Source: Pontibacter aydingkolensis
Lineage (GTDB): Bacteria; Bacteroidota; Bacteroidia; Cytophagales; Hymenobacteraceae
Assembly (NCBI RefSeq): GCF_019443125.1
Contig: NZ_JAHYXK010000005.1
Coordinates: forward strand, 1-64,000
DNA: 64,000 bases
Direction of reading: 5' to 3'
Shown here in pieces: positions 51,404 through 62,219 of the stretch. Made by a program: the position numbers and the translations under genes. Position 1 is the stretch's first letter. Every line of letters starts with the position of its first letter. The notes below the pieces were generated by a model that had not been told where the DNA came from, did no database searches, and saw only the letters and a program-made list of their open reading frames with translations.

Positions 51404-53815
51404 ATGCCTAAGCTCCTGATAACTGTTTTATACTTTATACTTTTAGCCTCGGCTGCTTTTGCCCAGGTGCGAACAGTGCGGGGTGTGGTGCGCGATGCCA
51501 AAACCAACGAGAAACTGGCCTTTGTAAGTATAGCAGCCAACAACGGTGAAACAGGCACCACTACTAACCTGGAGGGCCAATACCAGCTGCGCCACAATAA
51601 GACAATCCAAAACCTGCGCTTTAGTTACGTTGGCTACGAGCCGCAACTAGTTTACCCGGATTCCTTGGAGGCTATCAATGTATACTTACAGCCCTCCGCG
51701 GCACAACTGCAGGAGGTAGTGGTATTGGGCACTGGCGAAAACCCTGCGCACCGCATTATCCGGCTGGCCACACAAAACCGCGATCAGCACAAACCGGAAA
51801 ACCTGCAGGCCTATACGTACCGCACCTATAACAAATTTATACTTACCGCTGTGGATGCCCGCCAGATAGACCTAAGCGATACCCTGCAACTGGCAGAGCA
51901 GGACACAGCCTACCTTAACATGCGAAGTTTGCTGGCAAAACAGCATCTGTTTCTGATGGAAAGTATAACAGACTATGCTTACCTAAAACCCGATAAAGTA
52001 AAAGAGACCATACTTGCCACTCGCGTGTCGGGTTTGCAACAGCCAAGCTTTGGTGTAGTAGCGGCAGAAAGCAGGGATTTTTCGGTTTATGAGGATATGC
52101 CTGTTTTTTTCGGGAAACGCTACCTTAGCCCGCTAAGCCCCGGCAGCACCCGCAAGTATGACTTTATACTTCAGGAGACAAACATCATTGGTCGCGATAC
52201 CACTTTTATTATCTCTTTTACACCGGAGCAAGGCAAGAACTTTGACGGACTGGAGGGGCTGCTATACATTAACAGCAAAGGCTGGGCCGTACAGAATGTG
52301 CTGGCGCAATCGGCCACAGACAAAGACCAGCGGGGTATTAAGCTTCAACAGCGCTTCGAGCAAACCGGCCCGCAGCAACACTGGTTTCTTACAGAGCTTG
52401 ATGTGGAGATAACCATTCCGCAGTTCTCGCTTAAAGGCCACCAGCCATACGGACGCCTGCGCACTTACATCACCAACATCAACCTGAATCCTAACCTGCG
52501 CAAATCCGACTTTGGTGTGATAGCCCTGGAGCAAAAACCAGACGCGCACCTGCAACCCGAAAGCCTTTACCAGCAACACCGCCCTGATTCGCTTAACGCA
52601 AAAGAGCAGCTTACCTACACCCGCATGGACAGCGTTGGCAAAGCAGAAAAAATGGACCGCACCATCCGGTTAATGGAGTACCTCGTGGCAAAGCAGATCC
52701 CGACCGGGCCTGTTAGCCTGGACATTAACCGCCTTTTTAAGGCAAATGCGTTTGAGGGTGTGCGTTTGGGCATAGGCGCGCATACCAATGGCCTGTTTTC
52801 GGAGCGGTTTATACTTGGTGGCTACTGGGGTTATGGCTTTAAAGATGAGGAAGCAAAGTATGGCGCTGACGCTACGGTTATACTTCACAAGCCATCCGAG
52901 TTGCAGGTAAAGGCTGAGTTTTTTGAAGATGTGCTGGAGCCAGGGGCAAGGCGCCTGCCTTTCCAGCCGCGTAAACTGCTTACAGACCTTCGGCCTGCCG
53001 TACTCACTAACCTAAATTATACTACCCACAAAAGTATAGTCTTTTCCGGCAGGCCTGCCCGTTACCTGCAGGCACAAACCCAGCTAAGGCAAGAGCAACA
53101 CCGGCCAACTTTATTCTCTGTAGAAGACGCACCTCTGCCAAAGTATAACCTAACTGAGGCTGTTGTAAGCCTGCGCTATGCCTACGGCGAAAAGTACATG
53201 CGGCAATTTAACCAGCTAATGCCCATGGCATCAGAATACCCAGTGCTTTGGCTGCAGTACACCCGTGGTTTTGATGGTTTACTGGATGGTGATTATACCT
53301 ACAACAAGTATGAAACACGCTTAGAGGCCAGCTTCAGACATCGCACTTTTGGATTAAGCAGCTTTAAACTTGCTGGTGGCCTGGTAGATGGTGCTGCTCC
53401 TTTCTTTACCTTGTTTAACGGCTACGGCAGCTTTAATCCTAACTACAAAGTATACTCCGCTGATGGCTTTGAAACGATGCGCCCTTACGAGTTTTTCTCT
53501 GATCGTTTCGCGGCCATGTTCTTTTCCCAGAACTTCGGCAAACGCTTTATCCGCACCGGTTTCTTTAAACCGGATGTGGTAGCCGTAACTAATATTGGCT
53601 TCGGAGATCTGAAACAACCCATAACAGATTTTCCATTAACCGAGATCAACAGCATGCGCAAAGGCTTTTATGAATCCGGCCTGATCTTGAATAATGTGAT
53701 CAGCTCTACCTTCTCCGGAATTGGCGTTGGTGCTTTTTACCGCTACGGCCCTTATGCGCTGGACGAGGCGAAAGATAACCTGCGCATAAAGCTTACCCTG
53801 ACACTGGCGTTTTAG
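51404..53815 (+). CDS. DUF5686 outer-membrane protein with carboxypeptidase-regulatory-like domain
   Basis: 803 residues. The signal peptide (1-21) is followed by a carboxypeptidase-regulatory-like domain (about 24-105: VRGVVRDAKTNEKLAFVSI), then the DUF5686 region with an N-terminal helical part (about 115-420) and a C-terminal part that reads as an outer-membrane barrel, ending with KLTLTLAF. The family is common in Bacteroidota and has no known biochemical role. It is not linked to a TonB receptor here. Confidence 0.9.
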   Translation: MPKLLITVLYFILLASAAFAQVRTVRGVVRDAKTNEKLAFVSIAANNGETGTTTNLEGQYQLRHNKTIQNLRFSYVGYEPQLVYPDSLEAINVYLQPSAAQLQEVVVLGTGENPAHRIIRLATQNRDQHKPENLQAYTYRTYNKFILTAVDARQIDLSDTLQLAEQDTAYLNMRSLLAKQHLFLMESITDYAYLKPDKVKETILATRVSGLQQPSFGVVAAESRDFSVYEDMPVFFGKRYLSPLSPGSTRKYDFILQETNIIGRDTTFIISFTPEQGKNFDGLEGLLYINSKGWAVQNVLAQSATDKDQRGIKLQQRFEQTGPQQHWFLTELDVEITIPQFSLKGHQPYGRLRTYITNINLNPNLRKSDFGVIALEQKPDAHLQPESLYQQHRPDSLNAKEQLTYTRMDSVGKAEKMDRTIRLMEYLVAKQIPTGPVSLDINRLFKANAFEGVRLGIGAHTNGLFSERFILGGYWGYGFKDEEAKYGADATVILHKPSELQVKAEFFEDVLEPGARRLPFQPRKLLTDLRPAVLTNLNYTTHKSIVFSGRPARYLQAQTQLRQEQHRPTLFSVEDAPLPKYNLTEAVVSLRYAYGEKYMRQFNQLMPMASEYPVLWLQYTRGFDGLLDGDYTYNKYETRLEASFRHRTFGLSSFKLAGGLVDGAAPFFTLFNGYGSFNPNYKVYSADGFETMRPYEFFSDRFAAMFFSQNFGKRFIRTGFFKPDVVAVTNIGFGDLKQPITDFPLTEINSMRKGFYESGLILNNVISSTFSGIGVGAFYRYGPYALDEAKDNLRIKLTLTLAF

Positions 53816-53851
53816 TATTTGAAGGACACAGTAAAGCAGGTTGTCACCCTT

Positions 53852-53876
53852 TGTAGGGACAGGTCGCGACCTGTCC
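53852..53876 (-). repeat. GGACAGGT hairpin repeat, copy 3 (opposite orientation)
   Basis: On the minus strand GGACAGGT-CGCG-ACCTGTCC is followed by CTACAAA and preceded by TTCATAGCTGCTGCCA, matching copies 1 and 2 outside the hairpin as well. It occupies the middle of the 218-base gap between the DUF5686 gene and nnr. Confidence 0.85.
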
Positions 53877-54033
53877 ACAGTATGGCAGCAGCTATGAAGC
53901 TGATACTTTACCCTTAAACAGACGTGGAATTTTCCATTGCTTCCAGACACAGATATCTGAAAGAGCAGTTGCATCAGCGCAATCAAAACTCATTATTCCA
54001 TTCTAAGTATACTCTCTAAAACCCAGCCATACT

Positions 54034-55548
54034 ATGAAACTCCTAACCGCAGCACAAACCAAAGAAGCGGATACCTTCACGATCAAAGAGGAAGGTATAA
54101 CCTCCACAGATCTGATGGAGCGTGCTGCAAAGGCTTTCACAGGTTGGTTCGAAAATAAATTTCAACTTTCCGAAGAAGTGTATGTTTTCTGCGGGCCTGG
54201 CAACAACGGTGGCGATGGCTTGGTGGTGGCAAGACTGTTGCATCAGCGTAAGTATAGCGTTAAGGTGTTTTTAGTAGGAGACACGGAGAAAGTATCCCCT
54301 GATTTTAAGATTAACCTTGAACGCTGGTCTGATAAACTCTCAACAAAGCATATTACTGAGGTTAACCAGATTCCGGAAATAAGCCAAAGTATAAAAGTTA
54401 TTGATGCACTATTCGGAACAGGACTAAACAGGCCGGTAACCGGAATTTATGCAGATGTAGTAGAAAAGCTTAACGCCAGTTCTGCCTGCATTACCTCCAT
54501 CGATATGCCCTCCGGAATTTACTCCGATAGCCAGACACCACCAGAGGGAGCCATTATCAAAGCAACTTATACTATCAGCTTTCAACTGCCAAAGCTTGCC
54601 TTTTTACTGCCACAGCACGAAGCGTATGTAGGAGAGTGGCACGTGGTTCCTATTGGCTTAAGCGATAAGTTTATTTCCGAAGTTGAAACAGATTTATACT
54701 TTACCACACACCAGGATGCGCAGCGCATACTTAAGCCTCGTAAGAAATTCTCTCACAAAGGCATCTATGGCCATGCGTTGCTGCTGTGCGGAGGCTTCGG
54801 AAAAATGGGGGCTGCTGTGCTGGCTGCCCGGGCCTGCCTGCGCAGCGGAGTCGGCTTATTAACGCTGCAGGTACCATCTGCTGGTTATTCGATACTTCAA
54901 ACTGCCGTACCCGAAGCTATGACCCTCTCCGACAAAAACCGCAAACACCTCTCAGAACTGCCTCAGGATATTGAAAAGTATAATGTGATTGGCATAGGCC
55001 CCGGCTTAGGAACTGAGCGTGTTACCAAAACTACCATAGGCCAATTGTTAAGTACCAGCACGCATAATTTGGTAATAGATGCCGATGCGATAAATATTAT
55101 TGCTAGTAGCGAAAAGTTAAAAGCCAGTCTGCCCAAAAACAAAGTCATCTTTACACCACATCCCAAAGAGTTAGAGCGGCTGATAGGTAAAAGCAACAAC
55201 GACTACGACAGGCTAAGAGATATGCTGGAGTTCTGCCATGAGTACCAATGCTACATCGTACTAAAGGGGAACAACTCTGCAATAGGCACTCCGGAAGGCA
55301 ACCTATACTTTAACACAACAGGCAACCCGGGCATGGCCACAGGTGGAACCGGCGATGTGCTGACAGGTATTATTACTGCACTTGTAGCGCAAAACTATAC
55401 GTTAGAAGAGGCATGTATACTTGGCGTGTACGTGCATGGCCTGGCCGGAGACCTTGCTCTTAAATCCGTTGGCGACATTGCCATGATAGCCTCTGATGTA
55501 ACAGACCACTTGCCTCAGGCTTTTATGCACCTGCAGCAGCTTAGCTAA
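54034..55548 (+). CDS. nnr: Bifunctional NAD(P)H-hydrate epimerase / ADP-dependent NAD(P)H-hydrate dehydratase
   Basis: 504 residues with both repair activities for damaged, hydrated NAD(P)H. The N-terminal YjeF-type epimerase domain (about 1-215) has the CGPGNNGGDGLVVARLL signature. The C-terminal ribokinase-like dehydratase domain (about 225-500) has GKMGAAVLAARACLRSGVG, IGIGPGLGTE and GNPGMATGGTGDVLTGII, the last of which binds ADP. The two halves are fused as in most bacteria. The 3' end overlaps by eight bases the end of the UbiA-like gene on the other strand. Confidence 0.97.
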   Translation: MKLLTAAQTKEADTFTIKEEGITSTDLMERAAKAFTGWFENKFQLSEEVYVFCGPGNNGGDGLVVARLLHQRKYSVKVFLVGDTEKVSPDFKINLERWSDKLSTKHITEVNQIPEISQSIKVIDALFGTGLNRPVTGIYADVVEKLNASSACITSIDMPSGIYSDSQTPPEGAIIKATYTISFQLPKLAFLLPQHEAYVGEWHVVPIGLSDKFISEVETDLYFTTHQDAQRILKPRKKFSHKGIYGHALLLCGGFGKMGAAVLAARACLRSGVGLLTLQVPSAGYSILQTAVPEAMTLSDKNRKHLSELPQDIEKYNVIGIGPGLGTERVTKTTIGQLLSTSTHNLVIDADAINIIASSEKLKASLPKNKVIFTPHPKELERLIGKSNNDYDRLRDMLEFCHEYQCYIVLKGNNSAIGTPEGNLYFNTTGNPGMATGGTGDVLTGIITALVAQNYTLEEACILGVYVHGLAGDLALKSVGDIAMIASDVTDHLPQAFMHLQQLS

Positions 55549-56449
55549 AGGCAAGATAGACTAACCCGGCGTGCACCAGCATTGCCCCGTCTGCCAGCAA
55601 AGCATAATATATTCTTGGCTTGTGCTCATCCGAAAACAACACCACTAAAGCTGCTACAAAGGCACTTGCCATTAACGCCAGCTGCACTTCACCTGTTTCT
55701 GATGTCGCCGCCAGCAAAGTATAAACAGCCAGTAAGGTTATGGATATAAACTTTGTATTCCTGACACCTATAAGGCCGGGTATAGTGAGTGTGTTTGTCG
55801 ATCTGTCATAGGCGTAATCCCTGATATCGAATAACAAGGCCAGCGAAAGTATAAAAAGGAAACGGCGCAGTAGCAGCAACATGGCCTCGCCATCCCAGGC
55901 TGCAATACCGGCATCAAGCAACGGAAACCAAGCAGTTACCACAGCCCATACATACGCTATCAGGAAAACTTTTAACAGCGGTATACTTCGCAGGGGCCGC
56001 ACCCAACTTGATTTGTATACAATCGGCACTGTGTACCAAACCGATATAAGAGCCAGGTGCAATACTACCAAAAGGTTGATGTTCAGGCCAAAGTATACAT
56101 ACATTCCTGTTGCCAGCATTATACTTGCTACACCTGTAAGTGCAAGCAGTTTTTTATTCCGCTGCCACCAATACCTGCTGGTTTTATACTTTTGCTGATG
56201 CGGCCACCTTACAAAACTATAAACGCTGCTTAAGTTATAGGTAAATAGGGTGGCCAGAAACACAAATACCGCCATCGGCATGGATATGGGCAACCCGGCA
56301 AGCTTGTAGGTTTCTATGGTTAAACTAAAGGCGCAGCACGAAATAAATACACTGCTGTATACAAAGCCCCCTAAAAGTTGCTCTGCCAATTGTGCCTGCG
56401 GTTTTCTGCTATACTTTTCAGCTATGCTGATGTGCCGATCGTGCGCCAT
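55541..56449 (-). CDS. UbiA-like integral membrane protein
   Basis: 302 residues from the ATG at 56449; a TTG three codons upstream is less likely. Eight or nine hydrophobic helices are seen. One Asp-rich motif is present (LFDIRDYAYDRSTNTLTIPG), as in UbiA prenyltransferases, but the first such motif (NxxxDxxxD) is not recognisable at the matching place, which reads TYNLSSVYSFVRW. Prenyl transfer activity is therefore doubtful. Its last codons overlap the end of nnr. Confidence 0.75.
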   Translation of the reverse strand: MAHDRHISIAEKYSRKPQAQLAEQLLGGFVYSSVFISCCAFSLTIETYKLAGLPISMPMAVFVFLATLFTYNLSSVYSFVRWPHQQKYKTSRYWWQRNKKLLALTGVASIMLATGMYVYFGLNINLLVVLHLALISVWYTVPIVYKSSWVRPLRSIPLLKVFLIAYVWAVVTAWFPLLDAGIAAWDGEAMLLLLRRFLFILSLALLFDIRDYAYDRSTNTLTIPGLIGVRNTKFISITLLAVYTLLAATSETGEVQLALMASAFVAALVVLFSDEHKPRIYYALLADGAMLVHAGLVYLAFS

Positions 56450-56494
56450 TACATGCAATTACGCAACTAATCCTGCGTGTGTCAATGTATCTGT

Positions 56495-56540
56495 TAAAAC
56501 AAAAAAGCCTGACGCAGGAAAAAACTCCTATGTCAGGCTT
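56495..56540 (-). terminator. Terminator of ppa
   Basis: AAGCCTGAC / GTCAGGCTT with extra AGGA/TCCT pairs inside the loop; followed on the minus strand by TTTTTTGTTTT. It separates ppa from the UbiA-like gene. Confidence 0.82.
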
Positions 56541-56559
56541 AACAGGAAAAGTAGTGTTG

Positions 56560-57129
56560 TTACAGCGTCTGCACTTTCTTAGGCTCGCCGAATGTAGCGT
56601 TATAAAGCTCTATGCTGTCTTTGATGATTTTATAAGCGTGCTCACGACCCAGGAACTGCTCCACGATAACTTCCTTATGCTCTAACTTCTTATAGTCTTC
56701 AAAGAAACGGCGCATCTCCAGTAGCGTGTGCGGAGGCAACTCAGAAATATCATTAATATGACGCACCGACATGTCGTTATAAGCAACAGCGATGATCTTA
56801 TCGTCTTCTTCATTGTTATCAATCATTTGCATCACACCGATTACTTTTGCGTCGATCAGACACATTGGCTGCACATCTATAGAGCAGATAACTAAGATAT
56901 CCAGTGGGTCTTTATCGTCGCAGTATGTTTGCGGAATAAAACCATAGTTAGCAGGATAGTTAACAGATGAGAAAAGCACACGGTCAAGCTTCAGCATACC
57001 GCTGTCTTTATCCAACTCATACTTTGCTTTTGAGCCTTTTGGTATCTCAATGATTGCGGTTACCACCTCGGGAGCTTCATCGCCGTAGCTTACGCTATGC
57101 CATGGGTTGTTGTTCTCCATATTCTCCAT
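56560..57129 (-). CDS. ppa: Inorganic pyrophosphatase, soluble family I
   Basis: 189 residues; a second ATG three codons later is equally plausible. It hydrolyses diphosphate released by biosynthesis. The active-site signature is [10 protein letters not shown] with metal-binding Asp, preceded by [14 protein letters not shown]. Cytosolic. It stands between the PafA-like phosphatase gene and the UbiA-like gene on the same strand and has its own terminator. Confidence 0.97.
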   Translation of the reverse strand: MENMENNNPWHSVSYGDEAPEVVTAIIEIPKGSKAKYELDKDSGMLKLDRVLFSSVNYPANYGFIPQTYCDDKDPLDILVICSIDVQPMCLIDAKVIGVMQMIDNNEEDDKIIAVAYNDMSVRHINDISELPPHTLLEMRRFFEDYKKLEHKEVIVEQFLGREHAYKIIKDSIELYNATFGEPKKVQTL

Positions 57130-57182
57130 TTTAATAAAATTTTAATTTGCGCCGTCTTATATCTCTTCTTCAAGCGCTGTGG

Positions 57183-58886
57183 TTATTTCATGTATTGTTG
57201 TAAAGGTTGCCCTACGCTACCGTTGGGCTCTTGTATATATAGCCAACTGGCTATAGTAGGGGCAATATCAGCCACTTTTGTTTCTACTGAACTCTCACCT
57301 GGTTTCACATTCCACCCGTACCATACCAGTGGCACATGCGTGTCATAGTTAGAGTATGAGCCATGTGTGGTGCCTGTTGGTCTTCCAGAACCGTAGCCTT
57401 CAAACCATGCCGGACTTAAAATAAGAACTACGTCACCGCTTCTGGATGGGTAATAGCCACGCTCTACTCGTGCAAGCGGCCCATGAGACCAGCTTGATGT
57501 GGCAAGGCTAGAGCCAGTAACAGCTCTTTCTACAGGCGACAAACGGATCACATATTCTGCCACACGCTGCTGCACTTCACCCAGCGATAACTTTTTGCTA
57601 TCAACCAGCTTTCTGTTAAGGTAGATGTTCTGGTTCATATAACGCTCAACCCAGGCGCCTTTTCCGTATAGTTTGCTTAAAAAGTTGTCTACAGAATCTC
57701 TTATTACAGCCGATGTTGATACACCTGCTGGCACTTTATACTCCGTTAAGTATGCCGGAACATGTGCCGCCCCGTGGTCAGATGTAAGAAAGAACAATAC
57801 ATTGCCTGCCCCTACCTCAGCCTCAATCTCATCAATCATCTCCCCAATTTCACGATCCAGGCGAATAAAAATATCCTGCGCCTCAATCGAGTTCGGTCCA
57901 AAAGTATGGCCTACGTAGTCCGGGGTAGAAAAGCTTACGGTTAAAAAGTCGGTATGCTTGTCTTTTCCCAGATTTTCCCCTTTCAGGGCTGCCAGTGCGA
58001 AGTCTTTGGTAATCGTATTGCCCCCTGGTGTAGAGCGCAGCAATTCAAAATCTTTTTTTCTAATAGCCGGCAGGTTGTGCGGGAATACCGGTTTGCTTTC
58101 ACCTGAAAGCGTTCCCTCCCAAGGCATATCATCAGCGGTACTTTCTATGTACTGCTCTATAGGTAATAATGTATTCCAAACCTGGCTCAGGTACTGGTTA
58201 GGATACTGCTGCTGGTTAAACTGCTGCACCCAAGCCGGCAGATCTTTTCTGTAGAAGGTGCTCGTAATCCAGTTGCCGCTTTCAGAGTCGAACCAGTAGG
58301 CACCATTGCCTAAGTGGCCAGCCGGAAGTATAGATCCTCTATCTTTTAAAGACACACCAATTACTTTGGAACCCATATTGGTAGCCAACCTAAGTTCATC
58401 TGTAATGGTTGTTGTTACCATATTTGCAGGAGACATTTCTCCAGCATTAGATGTACTCCCTACTGTTTTTACTGATTTATCTTCGGTGCAATAAACTACT
58501 TTACCAGTTGTTCTGTCGTACCAGCTGTTTCCAACTATTCCGTTTATCGCCGGCTCGCTTCCTGTATAAATTGACGCATGGCCTGGTGCTGTATAGGTTG
58601 GTACATAACTGTATTGAGTGTTTTTGAAATTAAATCCCTTCCGGAGCATCCGTTTAAAGCCATTGTCGCTGTACTTGTCCCAGTAACGGTACAGGTAATC
58701 GTAGCGCATTTGGTCAACCACTATACCAACTACCAGCTTAGGCCTGTTCAGGTCTGTAAACGCTGTGCTTGTTTGGCTCTCGGTTGATGTTATCTGAGCA
58801 GGCTTTGTACAGGCTGTTAGTACCACTATCATCACGACAGCAGCTTTTGCAAATAGCTTAGCCTGTTTTAAGTCTTTAATTTTCAT
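57183..58886 (-). CDS. pafA: PafA-like alkaline phosphatase, lipoprotein
   Basis: 567 residues. The signal peptide ends at a probable lipobox (VLTAC), so it is likely anchored at the envelope. The fold is the alkaline phosphatase superfamily: metal ligands in GIVVDQMRYDYLYRY and LTSDHGAAHVP, the catalytic Thr in YTAPGHASIYTG, an Asn contact in GNSWYDR and the Lys-x-Arg pair in SLKDRGSILPAGH, the set typical of the phosphate-insensitive PafA group of Bacteroidota. It releases phosphate from monoesters outside the cytoplasm. It is separate from the ATP synthase genes upstream, which end in their own terminator. Confidence 0.88.
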   Translation of the reverse strand: MKIKDLKQAKLFAKAAVVMIVVLTACTKPAQITSTESQTSTAFTDLNRPKLVVGIVVDQMRYDYLYRYWDKYSDNGFKRMLRKGFNFKNTQYSYVPTYTAPGHASIYTGSEPAINGIVGNSWYDRTTGKVVYCTEDKSVKTVGSTSNAGEMSPANMVTTTITDELRLATNMGSKVIGVSLKDRGSILPAGHLGNGAYWFDSESGNWITSTFYRKDLPAWVQQFNQQQYPNQYLSQVWNTLLPIEQYIESTADDMPWEGTLSGESKPVFPHNLPAIRKKDFELLRSTPGGNTITKDFALAALKGENLGKDKHTDFLTVSFSTPDYVGHTFGPNSIEAQDIFIRLDREIGEMIDEIEAEVGAGNVLFFLTSDHGAAHVPAYLTEYKVPAGVSTSAVIRDSVDNFLSKLYGKGAWVERYMNQNIYLNRKLVDSKKLSLGEVQQRVAEYVIRLSPVERAVTGSSLATSSWSHGPLARVERGYYPSRSGDVVLILSPAWFEGYGSGRPTGTTHGSYSNYDTHVPLVWYGWNVKPGESSVETKVADIAPTIASWLYIQEPNGSVGQPLQQYMK

Positions 58887-58999
58887 GGCATTTGGTATAT
58901 ACTTATTACAAATATAACAGGCACTCCTGTTATAATTTCTTTAAATGGTTGTTACAACTTAAATTTTTCAATTTGATAACAATCAATTACGATAGCATA

Positions 59000-59043
59000 A
59001 GTATAAAAAAAGAAGCAGCGCCCACCTGATGTTGGGCGCTGCT
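59000..59043 (-). terminator. Terminator of the ATP synthase operon
   Basis: AGCAGCGCCCA / TGGGCGCTGCT, a perfect 11-base stem, followed on the minus strand by TTCTTTTTTTAT. It is 22 bases past the atpG stop. Confidence 0.9.
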
Positions 59044-59064
59044 TTATGAAGTTTCTTTTTCTTC

Positions 59065-59952
59065 TTATTTTGAAGCCAGAGCTTCTGCACCACCCACAAT
59101 TTCCAGAATCTCTTTGGTAATTGCAGCCTGGCGCGTCCTGTTATAGGTAAGCTTCAGCTCTTTCAGAAGTTCACCTGCGTTTTCAGTTGCCTTATCCATC
59201 GCAGTCATTCGGGCACCGTGCTCCGAAGCATTCGACTCCAGCACAGCTTTATAAACCTGAATTTTTAATGACTTAGGTATAAGTTCCTGAATGATCTCTT
59301 CTTTAGATGGCTCAAAAGTATAATCTACCAGCATAGCAGAAGCGCTCTCTTCAACCGGGTTCTCCTCAATTGGAAGGAACTGTTCTGTTTGTACGATCTG
59401 CGTAGCAACGTTTTTAAATTCGTTGTATACCAGGTCGATCTGATCGTAATCGCCTTTTACAAAACCGTCCATAGCATACTCAGCTGCTCCGCGCACCGTG
59501 TCAAACGACAGGTTTGAGAAGATGCCGGTAAACTCACCATTTACGTTGTAGCCTCTTTTCTTTAAAGCTTCGAAAGCTTTACGACCAATGGCAAGTACAG
59601 TAACTTTTCCAGCTGCCTGCTGCGCGCTATACTTTGTTTCGATCAGGGAAATTACTCCTTTAATGATGTTGGAGTTAAAGGCACCAGCCAGGCCACGGTC
59701 AGAAGAAACAGCTATGATAAGCACATTTCTTACTTCGCGTTTCTCTGTATAAACATTTGTTACTGAACCCTCCGCCATAGACGACAGGTTAGCCAGTATG
59801 CCACCAAGGCGCTGAGCGTAAGGGCGCATACGTAGTATGTTATCCTGAGCACGTCTAAGCTTGGCAGCGGCTACCATTTTCATGGCTTTCGTAATCTGCT
59901 GCGTAGACGAGATGGATACAATGCGGCCTCTAACCTCTTTTAAACTTGCCAT
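59065..59952 (-). CDS. atpG: ATP synthase gamma subunit
   Basis: 295 residues, the rotating stalk of F1. The N-terminal helix MASLKEVRGRIVSISSTQQITKAMKMV (split: SISSTQQITKAMKMVAAAKL) and the C-terminal helix NRTRQAAITKEILEIVGGAEAL are strongly conserved coiled-coil elements. It is the last gene of the atpB-E-F-H-A-G unit, as usual in Bacteroidota, where atpD and atpC are elsewhere. Confidence 0.98.
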   Translation of the reverse strand: MASLKEVRGRIVSISSTQQITKAMKMVAAAKLRRAQDNILRMRPYAQRLGGILANLSSMAEGSVTNVYTEKREVRNVLIIAVSSDRGLAGAFNSNIIKGVISLIETKYSAQQAAGKVTVLAIGRKAFEALKKRGYNVNGEFTGIFSNLSFDTVRGAAEYAMDGFVKGDYDQIDLVYNEFKNVATQIVQTEQFLPIEENPVEESASAMLVDYTFEPSKEEIIQELIPKSLKIQVYKAVLESNASEHGARMTAMDKATENAGELLKELKLTYNRTRQAAITKEILEIVGGAEALASK

Positions 59953-60024
59953 ATTATTGTTGCTATGAGCATAAATCAGGGGTTAACAAACTTATGCTGC
60001 AAACCCCTGATCATTAAGTTCAGA

Positions 60025-61605
60025 CTATTTTTTATATCTACCTGATACTTCTCTAGCTACTTGCTTGAGAGTATTTGTAGTTTCATCATCTAACTTACCA
60101 GCTTTCAAAGCGTTTAGCACGTCATTGTGCTGTGCACGCATTGTTAGCAGGAAGTCTTTCTCAAAGTTTCTAACTTCAGAAACCGGAACGTTGTCCATCA
60201 AACCGTTCGTAGCGCAATAGATAATAGCTACCTGCTCCTCTACAGATACCGGAGAGTACTGTGCCTGCTTCAGGATCTCAAGGTTACGACGACCACGCTC
60301 AATTGTAAGCTTAGTAGCCGCATCCAGGTCAGAACCGAATTTCGCGAAAGCTTCTAGTTCACGGAACTGTGCCTGGTCAAGCTTAAGCGTACCCGCTACT
60401 TTCTTCATTGACTTGATCTGAGCAGAACCACCCACACGAGATACCGAGATACCTACGTTAATCGCAGGACGGATACCCGAGTTGAACAGGTTTGTCTCAA
60501 GGAAGATCTGACCGTCAGTAATCGAAATTACGTTTGTCGGGATATAAGCAGAAACGTCACCAGCCTGAGTCTCGATAATTGGAAGGGCAGTAAGTGAACC
60601 ACCACCTTTTACCAACGGACGAAGAGAATCCGGTAAATCATTCATGTTCTTAGCAATCTCATCAGATGCGTTGATCTTAGCGGCACGCTCCAATAAGCGA
60701 GAGTGCAGATAGAATACGTCACCTGGGTAAGCCTCACGTCCTGGAGGTCTTCTTAGGAGAAGAGACACCTCACGGTAAGCTACGGCCTGCTTAGAAAGGT
60801 CATCATAAACAACCAGTGCAGGACGGCCGGTATCACGGAAGAACTCCCCGATAGCAGCACCTGTAAATGGCGCGAAGAACTGCATTGGAGCCGGATCAGA
60901 AGCTGAAGCCGCTACAACTACTGTATAATCCATGGCGCCACCTTTCTCAAGGGCCATCACAACCTGTGCAACTGTAGATGCTTTCTGGCCAATAGCCACA
61001 TAAATACAGAATACAGGCTCGCCTCTTTCGAAGAACTCGCGCTGGTTCAGGATAGCGTCAATCGCAACAGCTGTTTTACCAGTCTGGCGGTCACCGATGA
61101 TAAGCTCACGCTGGCCACGGCCAATCGGAATCATCGAGTCAATTGCCTTGATACCAGTCTGCAACGGCTCGTTTACCGGCTGACGGAAAATAACACCAGG
61201 AGCCTTACGCTCTAGTGGCATCTCATATAGTTCACCCGCAATTGGTCCTTTACCGTCGATAGGCTGACCAAGTGTGTTTACTACACGGCCAATCACGCCT
61301 TCGCCTGCTTTGATAGAGGCAATGCGGTTTGTTCTTTTAACGGTAGCTCCTTCTTTGATCTCGCTGTAGTCGCCAAGTAATACGGCACCTACGTTGTCCT
61401 CTTCCAGGTTCAGAACGAGTGCCTGAAGTCCGTTCTCAAACTCTAATAGCTCACCAGACTGTGCTTTGGAAAGGCCATAGATACGAGCGACACCGTCACC
61501 CACTTGTAGTACAGTACCAACTTCTTCCAGTTCTGCCTCAGAGCGGAAGTTAGATAGCTGCTCTCTTAATATGGCTGATACTTCGTCAGGTCTTACTTCT
61601 GCCAT
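60025..61605 (-). CDS. atpA: ATP synthase alpha subunit
   Basis: 526 residues of the non-catalytic nucleotide-binding F1 subunit. The Walker A site is [13 protein letters not shown], and the family signature [14 protein letters not shown] is present, along with the [20 protein letters not shown] block. It is two bases downstream of atpH and 72 bases upstream of atpG. Confidence 0.99.
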   Translation of the reverse strand: MAEVRPDEVSAILREQLSNFRSEAELEEVGTVLQVGDGVARIYGLSKAQSGELLEFENGLQALVLNLEEDNVGAVLLGDYSEIKEGATVKRTNRIASIKAGEGVIGRVVNTLGQPIDGKGPIAGELYEMPLERKAPGVIFRQPVNEPLQTGIKAIDSMIPIGRGQRELIIGDRQTGKTAVAIDAILNQREFFERGEPVFCIYVAIGQKASTVAQVVMALEKGGAMDYTVVVAASASDPAPMQFFAPFTGAAIGEFFRDTGRPALVVYDDLSKQAVAYREVSLLLRRPPGREAYPGDVFYLHSRLLERAAKINASDEIAKNMNDLPDSLRPLVKGGGSLTALPIIETQAGDVSAYIPTNVISITDGQIFLETNLFNSGIRPAINVGISVSRVGGSAQIKSMKKVAGTLKLDQAQFRELEAFAKFGSDLDAATKLTIERGRRNLEILKQAQYSPVSVEEQVAIIYCATNGLMDNVPVSEVRNFEKDFLLTMRAQHNDVLNALKAGKLDDETTNTLKQVAREVSGRYKK

Positions 61606-61607
61606 GA

Positions 61608-62165
61608 TTATAGTTTATTAATGTATGGGTTGTCTTTGAATTCATTTCTCAGCTTGCGAAGACTGTTTTTCACAGAGCTGTCTATTTGTTTATCACCTAC
61701 TTTAAGCACGAAGCCGCCGATAAGCGATGGGTCGATTATTTCCAGCAATTGGATTTTCTGACCATACTCTGCAGCTAACTTGCCTACTAATTGCTCGCGC
61801 AGGTTTGCAGTAAGCGGCAGCGCCGATGTTACCTGAGCTTTTACAATACCTTTGATCGTATTGTACTGCTCTTCAAAAGAAGCTGCGATGAACTCAAGGT
61901 GAGATTCACGCTGCTTGCGGGCTACAATGCTGAAGAACGCCAGCGTAAGCTCCTGCACTTTGCCTTTAAATACCCCGTTAAGTATAGCCAACTTTTTATC
62001 AGGCTTAACTATCGGGTTCTGAAGCAACAACTGAAAATCGCGGTTCTGAGAAACTACCTTTGAAAAAAGCTGCATATCGTCATGCACTTCTTCCAGTATG
62101 CCTTTCTCATTCGCCAGCTCAATCAGCGACTTCGCGTATCTGGAAGCAACTCTAAATTCTGACAT
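61608..62165 (-). CDS. atpH: ATP synthase delta subunit
   Basis: 185 residues of the F1 delta (OSCP) subunit. The N-terminal helical domain ([18 protein letters not shown]) and the C-terminal part ending in [20 protein letters not shown] are standard. It ends two bases before the atpA start. Confidence 0.97.
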   Translation of the reverse strand: MSEFRVASRYAKSLIELANEKGILEEVHDDMQLFSKVVSQNRDFQLLLQNPIVKPDKKLAILNGVFKGKVQELTLAFFSIVARKQRESHLEFIAASFEEQYNTIKGIVKAQVTSALPLTANLREQLVGKLAAEYGQKIQLLEIIDPSLIGGFVLKVGDKQIDSSVKNSLRKLRNEFKDNPYINKL

Positions 62166-62219
62166 AATGCTTGTTTATGATACAGCGGCCGCGTTAAGGC
62201 AAACCACCTTTAGATTCTT